From: Paulinella micropora
Lineage: Eukaryota; Cercozoa; Imbricatea; Euglyphida
Assembly (NCBI GenBank): GCA_009731375.1
Contig: BJOX01000025.1
Span: 51,987 to 78,741, forward strand
Reading direction: 5' to 3'
Length of the DNA stretch: 26,755 nucleotides
In this document: positions 18,287 to 26,755 of the stretch, piece by piece
Layout: every line of letters starts with the position of its first letter
Numbering within the stretch: position 1 is the stretch's first letter
Notes under the pieces: generated by a model
Seen by the model: the letters and a program-made list of their open reading frames with translations, nothing else
What the model was told of the DNA's origin: nothing
The model's database searches: none
Made by a program: the position numbers and the translations under genes

Positions 18287-18946
18287 GGTTGCCATGTTGC
18301 CCTCAAACAAGGCCGCTATACCTGGCGTCATGACTCTGTGCTCTGCACTATTGAAGCTCCCCTTCAAAAACACATCGAGAGCCATAACAAACGCTCCCCT
18401 ATAGACCAAAATGAATCAAAGTCTATGTTTGTGAAAGAGGGCGAGCAGAAGCCTAAGAGACAGTCATTTCATCGACCATCCCTGCTTGACACTGCAAACG
18501 ATTGGCAACTCCAAACCCAATACACCGGTTCTGAGCAAGCCTTTCCTGTCCACATTTGTGTCACTGACCTCCGCCCCGATATCGTTGTCTGGTCACTGTC
18601 TACCAAGATATGTATTCTGATCGAGCTAACGTGCCCGGTCGAGGAAAACATCCTTGACGCACGAGCCTACAAGACCAACCGATACAACAAGCTCAAATCT
18701 CAAATCGAGGACAACGGATGGACCTGCCACCTTCGACCAATCGAATGCGGGGCTCGCGGCATGGTATCGTTCTCTGTTCATCGATGTTTCCGCGCCTTGG
18801 GTTTTTCCCATCCCCAATCCAAATCCCTTTGCTTCAAGCTATCCTCCTGCGTAGCTCGTTGCTCTTTTGCGATTTATCGCTCCTGTGCAGTCAAAAATTG
18901 GACTAATCTTCCTCTAGTCCGTATTGGTGACTGCATTCCATCATAG
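18287..18946 (+). mobile_element. Non-LTR retrotransposon 3' coding end (5'-truncated)
   Basis: C-terminal part of a LINE-type reverse-transcriptase polyprotein, downstream of the polymerase domain. The frame is already open where it leaves a (CTAT)n run: a zinc-knuckle-like segment with C-H spacing leads to GRYTWRHDSVL, a phrase I know from LINE proteins of fish, corals and other animals. About 75 residues later comes RPDIVVWSLSTKICILIELT, then PVEENILDARAYKTNRYNKL, GWTCHLRPIECGARGMV and FRALGFSHP. The RPD...ELT spacing recalls an endonuclease-like (PD-D/E-x-K) fold, but I cannot verify its catalytic lysine. The frame ends at 18946. No RT catalytic core is present, so the copy is dead on arrival. 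Presence of this family suggests an animal host, without proving it. Confidence 0.8.
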
Positions 18947-19256
18947 CCGTCCAGTGTTGCATAGCCCGGGCTAGGTCCCTGCGGGGGTTTAGGCCTCATA
19001 CAATGTCATCATTGTAGCTTGCGCAAGCTTACGGTGCTCAAAACACTTGGACTAACGGCTTCCTTTTCTTTCTCTTCTTCCTTATCCTCCCACTCTCCAT
19101 TCCTAGATTGCCTTTTTCTTCAACGTCCTTCCTCCTCTTCTTTTTCCAGAACACAGTCTACCCGTGATTCCCATCCCGGACACATGCACAGTACACAAAT
19201 TATTGTTTGATGTGAAACTGCGTTCCTTTGCAAGGACTACATTCCTTTGCGACATC
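18947..19256 (+). mobile_element. Probable LINE 3' untranslated region
   Basis: Follows the retrotransposon stop codon and runs into a (CTAT)n array. It includes a G/C-rich stretch (AGCCCGGGCTAGG) and a C/T-rich stretch near 19060-19145. It joins the microsatellite through GACATCTCATCTATC, similar to the junction at 21540. I infer that it is the element's 3' region with a (CTAT)n tail. Confidence 0.45.
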
Positions 19257-19258
19257 TC

Positions 19259-19330
<72 letters not shown>

Positions 19331-19331
19331 C
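19257..19331. repeat. (CTAT)n microsatellite
   Basis: A perfect run of about 18 units, possibly the 3' tail of the preceding retrotransposon fragment. Confidence 0.97.
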
Positions 19332-19757
19332 TGGGGGGATGTAGGCGGCCAGCTGCTCAGTGCTCCGGCCTAAAACCAAACCCAATATAACGACGGTTTT
19401 GTGTCCGCCGTTGATCGCGCGCAGCGCAGTGCTAACAGGCAACCATTTCCCCACCGGGGCCGTGATGCAAATGGTTGATGAAGTCGAGGTTGTAGAAGGT
19501 AACTCACAACGAGCGTGAACTCCCGAAACCTCGGCTTGCTTGTGGCATCATCTCCTTATGGCACACGCCCCTGTGGGGGCGTTTTCAGTGTTTGTTGTGT
19601 ACAGCTCAAGGGCTCGGCTACCATTCTGCTTGAACTGGGCACGGGCACCAACCCGAGCGGATGGTTTGTGCAACTTGTGAAGTGCTGAGAGTTCCTGCCC
19701 GGGGTTAGTAAAGGAGGCTTATGGATTTTTAGCTATGCCACGCCCATAGATTAAACA
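19332..19757. other. Unique G/C-richer segment between (CTAT)n arrays
   Basis: About 425 bp with higher G+C than its surroundings, bounded on both sides by (CTAT)n. It contains a GCCCC-TGTG-GGGGC hairpin near 19568-19581 and CCCCACCGGGG near 19450. No coding frame is convincing. It resembles the 5' or 3' untranslated part of a retroelement but is not identified. Confidence 0.4.
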
Positions 19758-19815
<58 letters not shown>

Positions 19816-19925
19816 ATCTAATCTAATCTAATCTAATCTAATCTAATCTAATCTAATCTAATCTAATCCGGTCCGATCCGATCCGATCCAATCCGATCCA
19901 ATCCAATCCAATCCAATCCAATCTA
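19758..19925. repeat. Compound (CTAT)n-(CTAAT)n-(TCCGA/TCCAA)n microsatellite
   Basis: The tetramer changes to a pentamer at about 19815. The pentamer then changes by point mutation to CCGAT/CCAAT forms, before one last CTATC. The arrangement records a unit-length switch followed by sequence drift. Confidence 0.95.
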
Positions 19926-20022
19926 TCTTACCTGAAAGAAGAAGCCAAGCAAGTGTGGGTCAGACAACCCGATGCAAAAAGAACTTATTCCTATGAAACC
20001 TAGAAAAAAAACAAACAAAAAA

Positions 20023-20056
<34 letters not shown>

Positions 20057-20255
20057 AGAAGAGAAGAGAGGAGAGGAGAAGAAGAAGAAGAAGAAGAAGA
20101 AGAAGAAGGAGAAGGAGAAGAAGGAGGGGGAGGAGGAGGGGGAGGAGGAACAGTAATATTAGTAATATTAGTAATAGTAGCAGTAGTAGTATTAGTAGCA
20201 GTAGTAGTAGTAGTAGTAATAGTAGTAGTAGTAGTAGTATTAGTAGTAGTAGTAT

Positions 20256-20308
<53 letters not shown>

Positions 20309-20346
20309 GTAGTAGTAGCAGCAGCAGCAGTAGTAGTAGCAGCAGC

Positions 20347-20381
<35 letters not shown>

Positions 20382-20401
20382 GATGGATGGATGGATGGAT
20401 G

Positions 20402-20450
<49 letters not shown>
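20023..20450. repeat. Compound microsatellite: (GA)n, (GAA)n, (GTA/GCA)n, (GGAT)n, (GATA)n
   Basis: Successive blocks: GA to about 20060, GAA/GAG to about 20150, GTA with ATTAGTA and GCA interruptions to about 20380, four GGAT units, and GATA to 20450. Serine-rich and lysine-rich frames here are artefacts. The 20451-20514 spacer is unique. Confidence 0.95.
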
Positions 20451-20514
20451 GGATAAGTTATTATTGCGTCGGTATGTCTGACCAAAAAGTACTTGGCAAC
20501 TTCTTCTATCAAGT

Positions 20515-20515
20515 C

Positions 20516-20572
<57 letters not shown>

Positions 20573-20610
20573 CTATCTATCTATCCATCTATCTATCCAT
20601 CTATCTATCC

Positions 20611-20666
<56 letters not shown>

Positions 20667-20694
20667 GTCTGTCTATCCATCTATCCATCTATCC

Positions 20695-20729
<35 letters not shown>

Positions 20730-20738
20730 CATCCATCC

Positions 20739-20786
<48 letters not shown>
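20515..20786. repeat. (CTAT)n array with CCAT and CTGT variants
   Basis: About 270 bp of CTAT units with interspersed CCAT and CTGT. It lies directly in front of the first copy of the 217-bp repeat. Confidence 0.97.
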
Positions 20787-20787
<1 letters not shown>

Positions 20788-21003
20788 CCTCTGTCATGGA
20801 GGTGCGAGCTCGTTCTGCAAGGGGCGCTTATGGAACGAGCCCTGGCCCCGCCTGGTACTAGGGAGCTTTGGTATCGCCTGTATCAGTCCCTTCCGTGCAA
20901 ACATCACGGCTTAGCTGGGCATCGGGTTAATACTTTACCCACAGACTTCCTTGGTTGACGAAATCAGAAGCTCCTTTTTTCTGACATTAGTCGATATCTC
21001 ATC
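20787..21003 (+). mobile_element. 217-bp dispersed repeat, copy 1
   Basis: Matches 21333-21549 base for base apart from a handful of differences (CATGG/AATGG, GTGCG/GTGGG). It begins TCCTCTGT and ends CGATATCTCATC. It contains GAACGAGCCCTGGCCCCGCC and CGTGCAAACATCACGGC. There is no coding frame. It could be the 3' end of a retroelement whose tail is (CTAT)n. Confidence 0.8.
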
Positions 21004-21332
21004 AGTTGATCTCATCACTTACTCCACGGAGTGAACCAAGGCCACTTGAGGTGTCACTGACCCTCCCTTGGGCTTGGTTTTTTGAAATGGGTGCCATCTG
21101 TCGACAGACAGAGAATTAGGGGATGGTGTGGGTGTGCTGGGCCCGTGGTGGGGTGCCTTTTGTGTGCCTACCCATACGCCTATAAGTCACATGCCGAAAT
21201 AGCGACGGGAAGCACAATCCTGTTCCCTCAGGGTGCCCTTTCTCGCTTGTTGAGCCCGGAATAAAACCCACAGTGCTCTGTCGGTTTATACTAGACTGTC
21301 GAACAGTCTCGAAACTCCATCTGCTTACTGGG
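21004..21332. other. Unique spacer between the two 217-bp repeats
   Basis: About 330 bp of G/C-richer DNA. No gene, RNA or internal repeat is convincing. Together with either flanking copy it defines a 546-bp duplication period. Confidence 0.4.
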
Positions 21333-21546
21333 TCCTCTGTAATGGAGGTGGGAGCTCGTTCTGCAAGGGGCGCTTATGGAACGAGCCCTGGCCCCGCCTG
21401 GTACTAGGGAGCTTTGGTATCGCCTGTATCAGTCCCTTCCGTGCAAACATCACGGCTTAGCTGGGCATCGGGTTAATACTTTACCCACAGACTTCCTTGG
21501 TTGACGAAATCAGAAGCTCCTTTTTTCTGACATTAGTCGATATCTC

Positions 21547-21549
<3 letters not shown>
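21333..21549 (+). mobile_element. 217-bp dispersed repeat, copy 2
   Basis: Second copy at a constant 546-bp offset. Unlike copy 1, its terminal CTCATC runs straight into a (CTAT)n array, showing where the tetramer array is seeded. Confidence 0.8.
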
Positions 21550-21624
<75 letters not shown>

Positions 21625-21626
21625 AG
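21545..21626. repeat. (CTAT)n microsatellite
   Basis: About 20 perfect units, starting inside the last bases of the 217-bp repeat. Confidence 0.97.
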
Positions 21627-21642
21627 GTTGCGTTTTGTTGCA

Positions 21643-21695
21643 GAGAGAGAAAGAGAGAGAGAGAGGGAGAGAGAGAGAGACAGAGATAGATAGAT

Positions 21696-21732
<37 letters not shown>

Positions 21733-21750
21733 TAGAAAGAGAGAGAGAAA
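21643..21750. repeat. (GA)n microsatellite with GATA and GAAA interruptions
   Basis: A purine-rich dinucleotide array with scattered substitutions. The 21751-21877 stretch after it is unique, without a gene. Confidence 0.95.
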
Positions 21751-21877
21751 GACGACATATGCATATATTTTGTGAGTGTAGTTAATATATCTGTGCACAT
21801 AGGCTGCATTCTGTTGCACGAGGCTGCCCATAGTCTCGGGAGCAGTTGCGGAACGAGTAAAATTTAAGGCAAACCTG

Positions 21878-22376
21878 CCTTACTTACTTGCTTGCTTGCT
21901 TGCCCACGTACTAGCTTGCTTGCTTGCATACTAGCCTGCTTGCTTGCATACTTGGAGACTTGCTTGCTTACTTACCTGCTTGCCTGTTTGCTTACTTGAT
22001 TTGCTTTTGCCTGCTTGCTTACTACCTTGCTTGCCTGCTTGGTTGGTTGTCTGGCCTTGCGCTAGCTGTATGCTTTGTTCTCTGATGCAATCAATCTTGC
22101 TTGCTTACCTTACCTGCCTCCTTGCTTACTTGCCTCCTTGCTTGCTTACTTGCTTGCTTGCTTGCATGCATGCTTGCTTGCACACTTACTTGCTTACTTG
22201 CCTCCTTGCTTACTTGCTTACTTGCTTACTTGCTTACTTGCGTACTTGTCTCCTTGCTTACTTGCTTGCATACTTACTTGCTTACTTGCTTACTTGCTTA
22301 CTTGCTTACTTGCTTGCTTGCCTTCTTGCTTGCATACTTACTTGCTTACTTGCTTACTTGCTTACTTGCTTACTTG
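21878..22376. repeat. (CTTG)n/(CTTACTTG)n array
   Basis: About 500 bp of tetramers TTGC and TTAC, often in an alternating octamer order. It is more irregular on the left (from 21878) and highly regular CTTACTTG on the right. The same octamer continues after the foldback element at 22461-22482. Confidence 0.93.
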
Positions 22377-22455
22377 AGTATATTATGCTGCTAGCCACAA
22401 ATTTGACGTTTTGCGGGATCGCCGTCCAAATTTGTGGCTAGTCGCATAACATACT
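22377..22455. mobile_element. 79-bp foldback (inverted-repeat) element inside an octamer microsatellite
   Basis: The left arm 22377-22408 (AGTATATTATGC...AAATTTGACG) pairs with the right arm 22423-22455 with about three mismatches and one bulge. The loop is 14 bases. The octamer array resumes shortly after. The form fits a tiny MITE or foldback insertion, or a pre-miRNA-like hairpin. No coding frame. The pairing is direct observation; the class is inferred. Confidence 0.7.
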
Positions 22456-22548
22456 ATAGTTGCTTACTTGCTTACTTGCTTAGGCATATTTTATGTTCTC
22501 TGCTTTCATGAGCGCCTGGATCTACCCTGTGGTCCACTGCCATCCCCT

Positions 22549-22549
<1 letters not shown>

Positions 22550-22597
<48 letters not shown>

Positions 22598-22658
22598 TAG
22601 ATTAGATTAGATTAGATTAGATTAGATTAGATTAGATTAGATAAGATTAGATTAGATT

Positions 22659-22693
<35 letters not shown>

Positions 22694-22759
22694 CGATAAG
22701 ATAAGATAAGATAAGATAAGATACGATAAGATAAGATAAGATAAGATATCTATCTCTCT

Positions 22760-22792
<33 letters not shown>
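22550..22792. repeat. Compound (GATA)n-(GATTA)n-(GATAA)n-(CT)n-(AC)n microsatellite
   Basis: GATA tetramers switch to GATTA pentamers at about 22595. These drift to GATAA with occasional GATAC, then to short CTAT, CT and CA runs. It is the same kind of unit switch as at 19758-19925, with related pentamers. Confidence 0.95.
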
Positions 22793-22793
<1 letters not shown>

Positions 22794-22795
22794 TG

Positions 22796-22846
22796 TAGCT
22801 AACAGAGACTGATCCGCTGTATGAGGAGGCACTTCGCGCCAAAGAG

Positions 22847-22848
<2 letters not shown>
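22796..22848 (+). repeat. 53-bp dispersed repeat, copy 1
   Basis: TAGCTAACAGA, then TGTATGAGGAGGCACTTCGC, shared with 23109-23161 with few differences. Flanked by (CA)n and (TA)n arrays. Confidence 0.8.
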
Positions 22849-23085
<237 letters not shown>

Positions 23086-23108
23086 ATATAGATAATTTGT
23101 TGTTGTTA

Positions 23109-23161
23109 TATAGCTAACAGAAACGGATCCGATGTATGAGGAGGCACTTCGCGCGAAAGAT
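23109..23161 (+). repeat. 53-bp dispersed repeat, copy 2
   Basis: Matches 22796-22848 at an offset of 313 bp. It precedes a short unique stretch and then a (TTA)n tract. Confidence 0.8.
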
Positions 23162-23203
23162 GAGGTGTGTATTTTTATGTGTACATAGAAGAACATGCAA
23201 TTC

Positions 23204-23206
<3 letters not shown>

Positions 23207-23258
<52 letters not shown>
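23207..23258. repeat. (TTA)n microsatellite preceding SINE copy A
   Basis: A pure trinucleotide run that abuts the tRNA-like head of the SINE through TTTT. Confidence 0.97.
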
Positions 23259-23260
23259 TT

Positions 23261-23324
23261 GGACACCGTGATAGCCCAGTGGTCAAGTTCTACCATCTGG
23301 GCCCTGTCGCCAGTTCGATTCCCG
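23261..23324 (+). mobile_element. tRNA-derived SINE, copy A (interrupted by gap)
   Basis: Contains the tRNA-like head: GGACACCG acceptor-like start, A box TAGCCCAGTGG and B box GTTCGATTCCCG. The remainder is lost in the N gap. Confidence 0.8.
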
Positions 23325-23489
23325 NNNNNNNNNNNNNNNNNNNNNNNNNNNNNNNNNNNNNNNNNNNNNNNNNNNNNNNNNNNNNNNNNNNNNNNNNNNN
23401 NNNNNNNNNNNNNNNNNNNNNNNNNNNNNNNNNNNNNNNNNNNNNNNNNNNNNNNNNNNNNNNNNNNNNNNNNNNNNNNNNNNNNNNNN
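23325..23489. other. Assembly gap (165 N)
   Basis: Falls inside SINE copy A and ends in a CAC(TATT) context, as at the SINE 3' end. The missing part is about the size of the SINE body. Confidence 0.99.
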
Positions 23490-23492
23490 CAC

Positions 23493-23545
<53 letters not shown>

Positions 23546-23600
23546 TATTATCATTATAGAATAATGATGATGATGATGATAATAATAATAATACTATATC
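23490..23600. repeat. (TTA)n with (GATGAT)n and (AATAAT)n stretches
   Basis: Trinucleotide runs that change from ATT to ATG to ATA, between the gap and a partial SINE tail. Confidence 0.9.
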
Positions 23601-23621
23601 TGAGGCGTACTGATGCAGCTA

Positions 23622-23687
23622 ATGGACGGGTGAGACGATGGAGGCGCATGTGCAGATTTGCATCAGCAATTGACAGAGAAACACTAT
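23622..23687 (+). mobile_element. SINE 3' tail fragment
   Basis: GATGGAGGCGCATGTGCAG and CAATTGACAGAGAAACAC match the 3' body of SINE copies D, E and F. A (TTA)n tract follows directly. The tRNA-like head is missing. Confidence 0.75.
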
Positions 23688-23695
23688 TATCATTA

Positions 23696-23759
<64 letters not shown>

Positions 23760-23772
23760 TGTTACTAGTACT

Positions 23773-23960
23773 AGGGAGTACATAGGCCATCGGTCCCTTT
23801 CCATGGGCTGATTGGTATAAAGCTCCTAGAGTAATGTTCTATGCCGTCACTTCCTTTATTCCACCGATTGGTGTGGAGACTTTCCTGATGGAATGGAGGA
23901 NNNNNNNNNNCCACGGGTATTTTGGCTCAGCAATTGGCAGACGATACATACATACATACT
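23773..23960 (+). mobile_element. Repeat 'element B', copy 1
   Basis: Starts AGGGAGTACATAGGCCATCG and ends GACGATACATACATACATAC, with TTCTATGCCGTCACTTCC inside. It matches the reverse complement of 26554-26735. A 10-N gap lies within it, but the two copies agree on both sides of the gap. It is followed by (TTA)n and SINE copy B, the same order as at the other locus. No coding frame. Confidence 0.85.
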
Positions 23961-23966
23961 GTTACT

Positions 23967-24072
<106 letters not shown>

Positions 24073-24073
24073 T

Positions 24074-24167
24074 GGACACCGTGATAGCCCAGTGGTCAAG
24101 TTCTACCATCTGGGCCCTGTCGCCAGTTCGATTCCCGTCGGTGCCACCAGTATTTTCATTGAACATA
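24074..24167 (+). mobile_element. tRNA-derived SINE, copy B
   Basis: Complete tRNA-like head. The acceptor halves GACACCG and CGGTGCC pair at six of seven positions. The A box (TAGCCCAGTGG) and B box (GTTCGATTCC) are present and a CCA-like end follows. The body starts AGTATTTTCATTGAACAT and is then lost in the large gap. Confidence 0.85.
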
Positions 24168-24962
24168 NNNNNNNNNNNNNNNNNNNNNNNNNNNNNNNNN
24201 NNNNNNNNNNNNNNNNNNNNNNNNNNNNNNNNNNNNNNNNNNNNNNNNNNNNNNNNNNNNNNNNNNNNNNNNNNNNNNNNNNNNNNNNNNNNNNNNNNNN
24301 NNNNNNNNNNNNNNNNNNNNNNNNNNNNNNNNNNNNNNNNNNNNNNNNNNNNNNNNNNNNNNNNNNNNNNNNNNNNNNNNNNNNNNNNNNNNNNNNNNNN
24401 NNNNNNNNNNNNNNNNNNNNNNNNNNNNNNNNNNNNNNNNNNNNNNNNNNNNNNNNNNNNNNNNNNNNNNNNNNNNNNNNNNNNNNNNNNNNNNNNNNNN
24501 NNNNNNNNNNNNNNNNNNNNNNNNNNNNNNNNNNNNNNNNNNNNNNNNNNNNNNNNNNNNNNNNNNNNNNNNNNNNNNNNNNNNNNNNNNNNNNNNNNNN
24601 NNNNNNNNNNNNNNNNNNNNNNNNNNNNNNNNNNNNNNNNNNNNNNNNNNNNNNNNNNNNNNNNNNNNNNNNNNNNNNNNNNNNNNNNNNNNNNNNNNNN
24701 NNNNNNNNNNNNNNNNNNNNNNNNNNNNNNNNNNNNNNNNNNNNNNNNNNNNNNNNNNNNNNNNNNNNNNNNNNNNNNNNNNNNNNNNNNNNNNNNNNNN
24801 NNNNNNNNNNNNNNNNNNNNNNNNNNNNNNNNNNNNNNNNNNNNNNNNNNNNNNNNNNNNNNNNNNNNNNNNNNNNNNNNNNNNNNNNNNNNNNNNNNNN
24901 NNNNNNNNNNNNNNNNNNNNNNNNNNNNNNNNNNNNNNNNNNNNNNNNNNNNNNNNNNNNNN
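24168..24962. other. Assembly gap (795 N)
   Basis: Flanked by SINE copies in opposite orientation (B plus, C minus). The missing DNA is therefore part of an inverted-repeat arrangement, a likely cause of the gap. Confidence 0.99.
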
Positions 24963-25043
24963 AATACTGGTGGCACCGACGGGAATCGAACTGGCGACAG
25001 GGCCCATATGGTAGAACTTGACCACTGGGCTAGCACGGTGTCC
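24963..25043 (-). mobile_element. tRNA-derived SINE, copy C (head only)
   Basis: Minus-strand tRNA-like head with the B box intact. It carries small substitutions compared with copies D to F (CATATGG for CAGATGG, TAGCACGG for TATCACGG). The body lies in the gap. Confidence 0.82.
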
Positions 25044-25049
25044 AGAAAC

Positions 25050-25056
25050 AATAATG

Positions 25057-25128
<72 letters not shown>
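25050..25128. repeat. (TAA)n microsatellite between SINE copies C and D
   Basis: Trinucleotide tract that serves as the 3' tail of copy D and the 5' flank of copy C. Confidence 0.97.
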
Positions 25129-25359
25129 GTGCTTCTCTGTCAATGGCTGATGCATTTCTGCACATGCGCCTCCATCGTCTCACCCGTGAGGGGAGTACGA
25201 AGAATTGACGATAGGCTCTAATGACACCCCCGCAAGGGCAGTTCCAACACTTCCAGACGGACCGGTATGTTCAATGAAAATACTGGTGGCACCGACGGGA
25301 ATCGAACTGGCGACAGGGCCCAGATGGTAGAACTTGACCACTGGGCTATCACGGTGTCC
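25129..25359 (-). mobile_element. tRNA-derived SINE, copy D (full length, about 231 bp)
   Basis: Full unit on the minus strand: the tRNA-like head at 25359-25285 has A and B boxes. The body contains GGAACTGCCCTTGCGGGGGT and ends CATTGACAGAGAAGCAC, directly followed by its (TTA)n tail. Almost identical to copy E. RNA polymerase III promoter boxes are internal, as usual for SINEs. It has no coding capacity and would depend on a partner LINE. Confidence 0.88.

Positions 25360-25770
<411 letters not shown>

Positions 25771-25862
<92 letters not shown>
25771..25862. repeat. (TAA)n microsatellite upstream of SINE copy E
   Basis: About 92 bp of perfect trinucleotide. Confidence 0.97.
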
Positions 25863-26040
25863 CCTCTTCTCGGCAGATAACTCCTCTCACTCCTTGCACC
25901 CACTTGCACATGCACAGCACGCTCACTTACACATTGCACTGCCAGTCGAGTCTTTGGAGCGGAGCCGCGTCACCGAACGGCCCCGTGATACCAATGGAGG
26001 CACATGTCCGACAGGATCAAGGGCCAATTGACTGATACGT
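25863..26040. other. Unique segment between (TAA)n tracts
   Basis: About 178 bp of G/C-richer DNA (CACTTGCACATGCACAGCAC; GGAGCCGCGTCACCGAACGG) between trinucleotide tracts. It is neither the SINE nor element B and occurs once here. It may be a third repeat type or the original host sequence. Confidence 0.5.
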
Positions 26041-26083
26041 CTATTATTATTATTATTTTTATAGTAATAATGATGATGATGAT

Positions 26084-26352
26084 AGTGCTTCTCTGTCAAT
26101 GGCTGATGCATTTCTGCACATGCGCCTCCATCGTCTCACCCGTGAGGGGAGTACGAAGAATTGACGATAAGCTCTAATGACACCCCCGCAAGGGCAGTTC
26201 CAACACTTCCAGACGGGCCGGTATGTTCAATGAAAATACTGGTCCAGAAATAGACCGGTATGTTCAATGAAAATACTGGTGGCACCGACGGGAATCGAAC
26301 TGGCGACAGGGCCCAGATGGTAGAACTTGACCACTGGGCTATCACGGTGTCC
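26084..26352 (-). mobile_element. tRNA-derived SINE, copy F, with a 38-bp internal duplication
   Basis: Full head and body as in D and E, but the stretch ACCGGTATGTTCAATGAAAATACTGGT is present twice (from about 26217 and 26255), lengthening the unit to about 269 bp. Its tail is GAT/ATT-rich rather than pure (TTA)n. Confidence 0.85.
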
Positions 26353-26353
<1 letters not shown>

Positions 26354-26398
<45 letters not shown>

Positions 26399-26483
26399 TA
26401 GCAATAATAATAATAATAATAAATAATAATAAAAGTAGTAGTATTAGTAATAGTAATAATAGTAGTAGTAGTAATAATAATAA

Positions 26484-26550
<67 letters not shown>
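26354..26550. repeat. (TAA)n with TAG and CAA interruptions
   Basis: Trinucleotide tract joining SINE copy F to element B copy 2, less pure in the middle (AGTAGTAGTATTAGTAATAG). Confidence 0.95.
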
Positions 26551-26553
<3 letters not shown>

Positions 26554-26554
<1 letters not shown>

Positions 26555-26735
26555 TGTATGTATGTATCGTCTGCCAATTGCTGAGCCAAAAGGCCATGTG
26601 CATCCAGTCCTCCATTCCATAAGCAAAGTCTCCACACCAATCGGTGGAATAAAGGAAGTGACGGCATAGAACATTACTCTAGGAGCTTTATACCAATCAG
26701 CCCATGGAAAGGGACCGATGGCCTATGTACTCCCT
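26554..26735 (-). mobile_element. Repeat 'element B', copy 2 (inverted)
   Basis: Reverse-complement match to 23773-23960. It supplies the sequence missing at the 10-N gap of that copy. Read on the minus strand, the order is element B, (TTA)n, SINE, identical to the order at the plus-strand locus. A (TAA)n run continues to the window end. Confidence 0.85.
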
Positions 26736-26755
26736 AATAATAATAATAATAATAA

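Noticed and set aside
20474-20914. Frames rich in Y-L-S-I repeats
   Set aside because: Direct translation of (CTAT)n; not a structural repeat protein.
21944-22441. Cys/Leu-rich frames resembling a membrane protein
   Set aside because: Translation of the CTTACTTG/CTTG octamer array in all three frames gives the same pattern.

Overview
This is a eukaryotic window made of two very different halves. Positions 1 to about 8.9 kb are compact, AT-rich and gene-dense. They look like part of an integrated polinton-like or virophage-like DNA virus: a protein-primed-type family B DNA polymerase running off the left edge (minus strand), a retroviral-type (rve) integrase, a phage-style fibre gene, a SAP-like basic protein, a small basic coiled-coil protein and several unrecognised charged proteins. 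Genes sit in divergent pairs over 36 to 65 bp AT-rich gaps and in convergent pairs; strong hairpins lie at some 3' ends. The polymerase, integrase, SAP-like protein, 68-aa protein and an unknown 155-aa protein have open frames. The fibre gene and two charged coiled-coil genes carry frameshifts, and the fibre gene also has an in-frame stop and a 3' end lost in a (CT)n microsatellite. This fits an endogenised element in partial decay, although assembly indels cannot be excluded. Capsid, ATPase and protease genes are not in the window and would have to lie left of position 1.

From 9.0 to 11.3 kb there is a broken transposase-like gene with a zinc-binding C-terminus, preceded by a 171-bp tandem duplication and followed by three copies of a 175 to 186-bp tandem repeat. 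From 11.3 to 15.6 kb the DNA is mostly unexplained. It includes a G tract of about 95 bases, a 63-bp tandem pair, and open stretches on the minus strand that may be old gene debris.

From 15.6 kb to the end the DNA is dominated by microsatellites: (GAA)n, (GTA)n, (CTAT)n, (CTAAT)n, (GA)n, (CTTACTTG)n, (GACA)n and (TTA)n. Set among them are a 5'-truncated non-LTR retrotransposon 3' end, a 217-bp repeat present twice, a small foldback element inside an octamer microsatellite, and a tRNA-derived SINE family with six copies interlocked with (TTA)n tracts and a second repeat ('element B'). Four N gaps lie in or next to this repeat-rich DNA.

The retrotransposon C-terminus is of a kind I associate with metazoan genomes, so a marine-invertebrate-like host is my best guess, but the sequence does not fix the species. 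No intact host gene is recognisable. The left half is a viral genome fragment, and the right half is host mobile-element and simple-repeat DNA.
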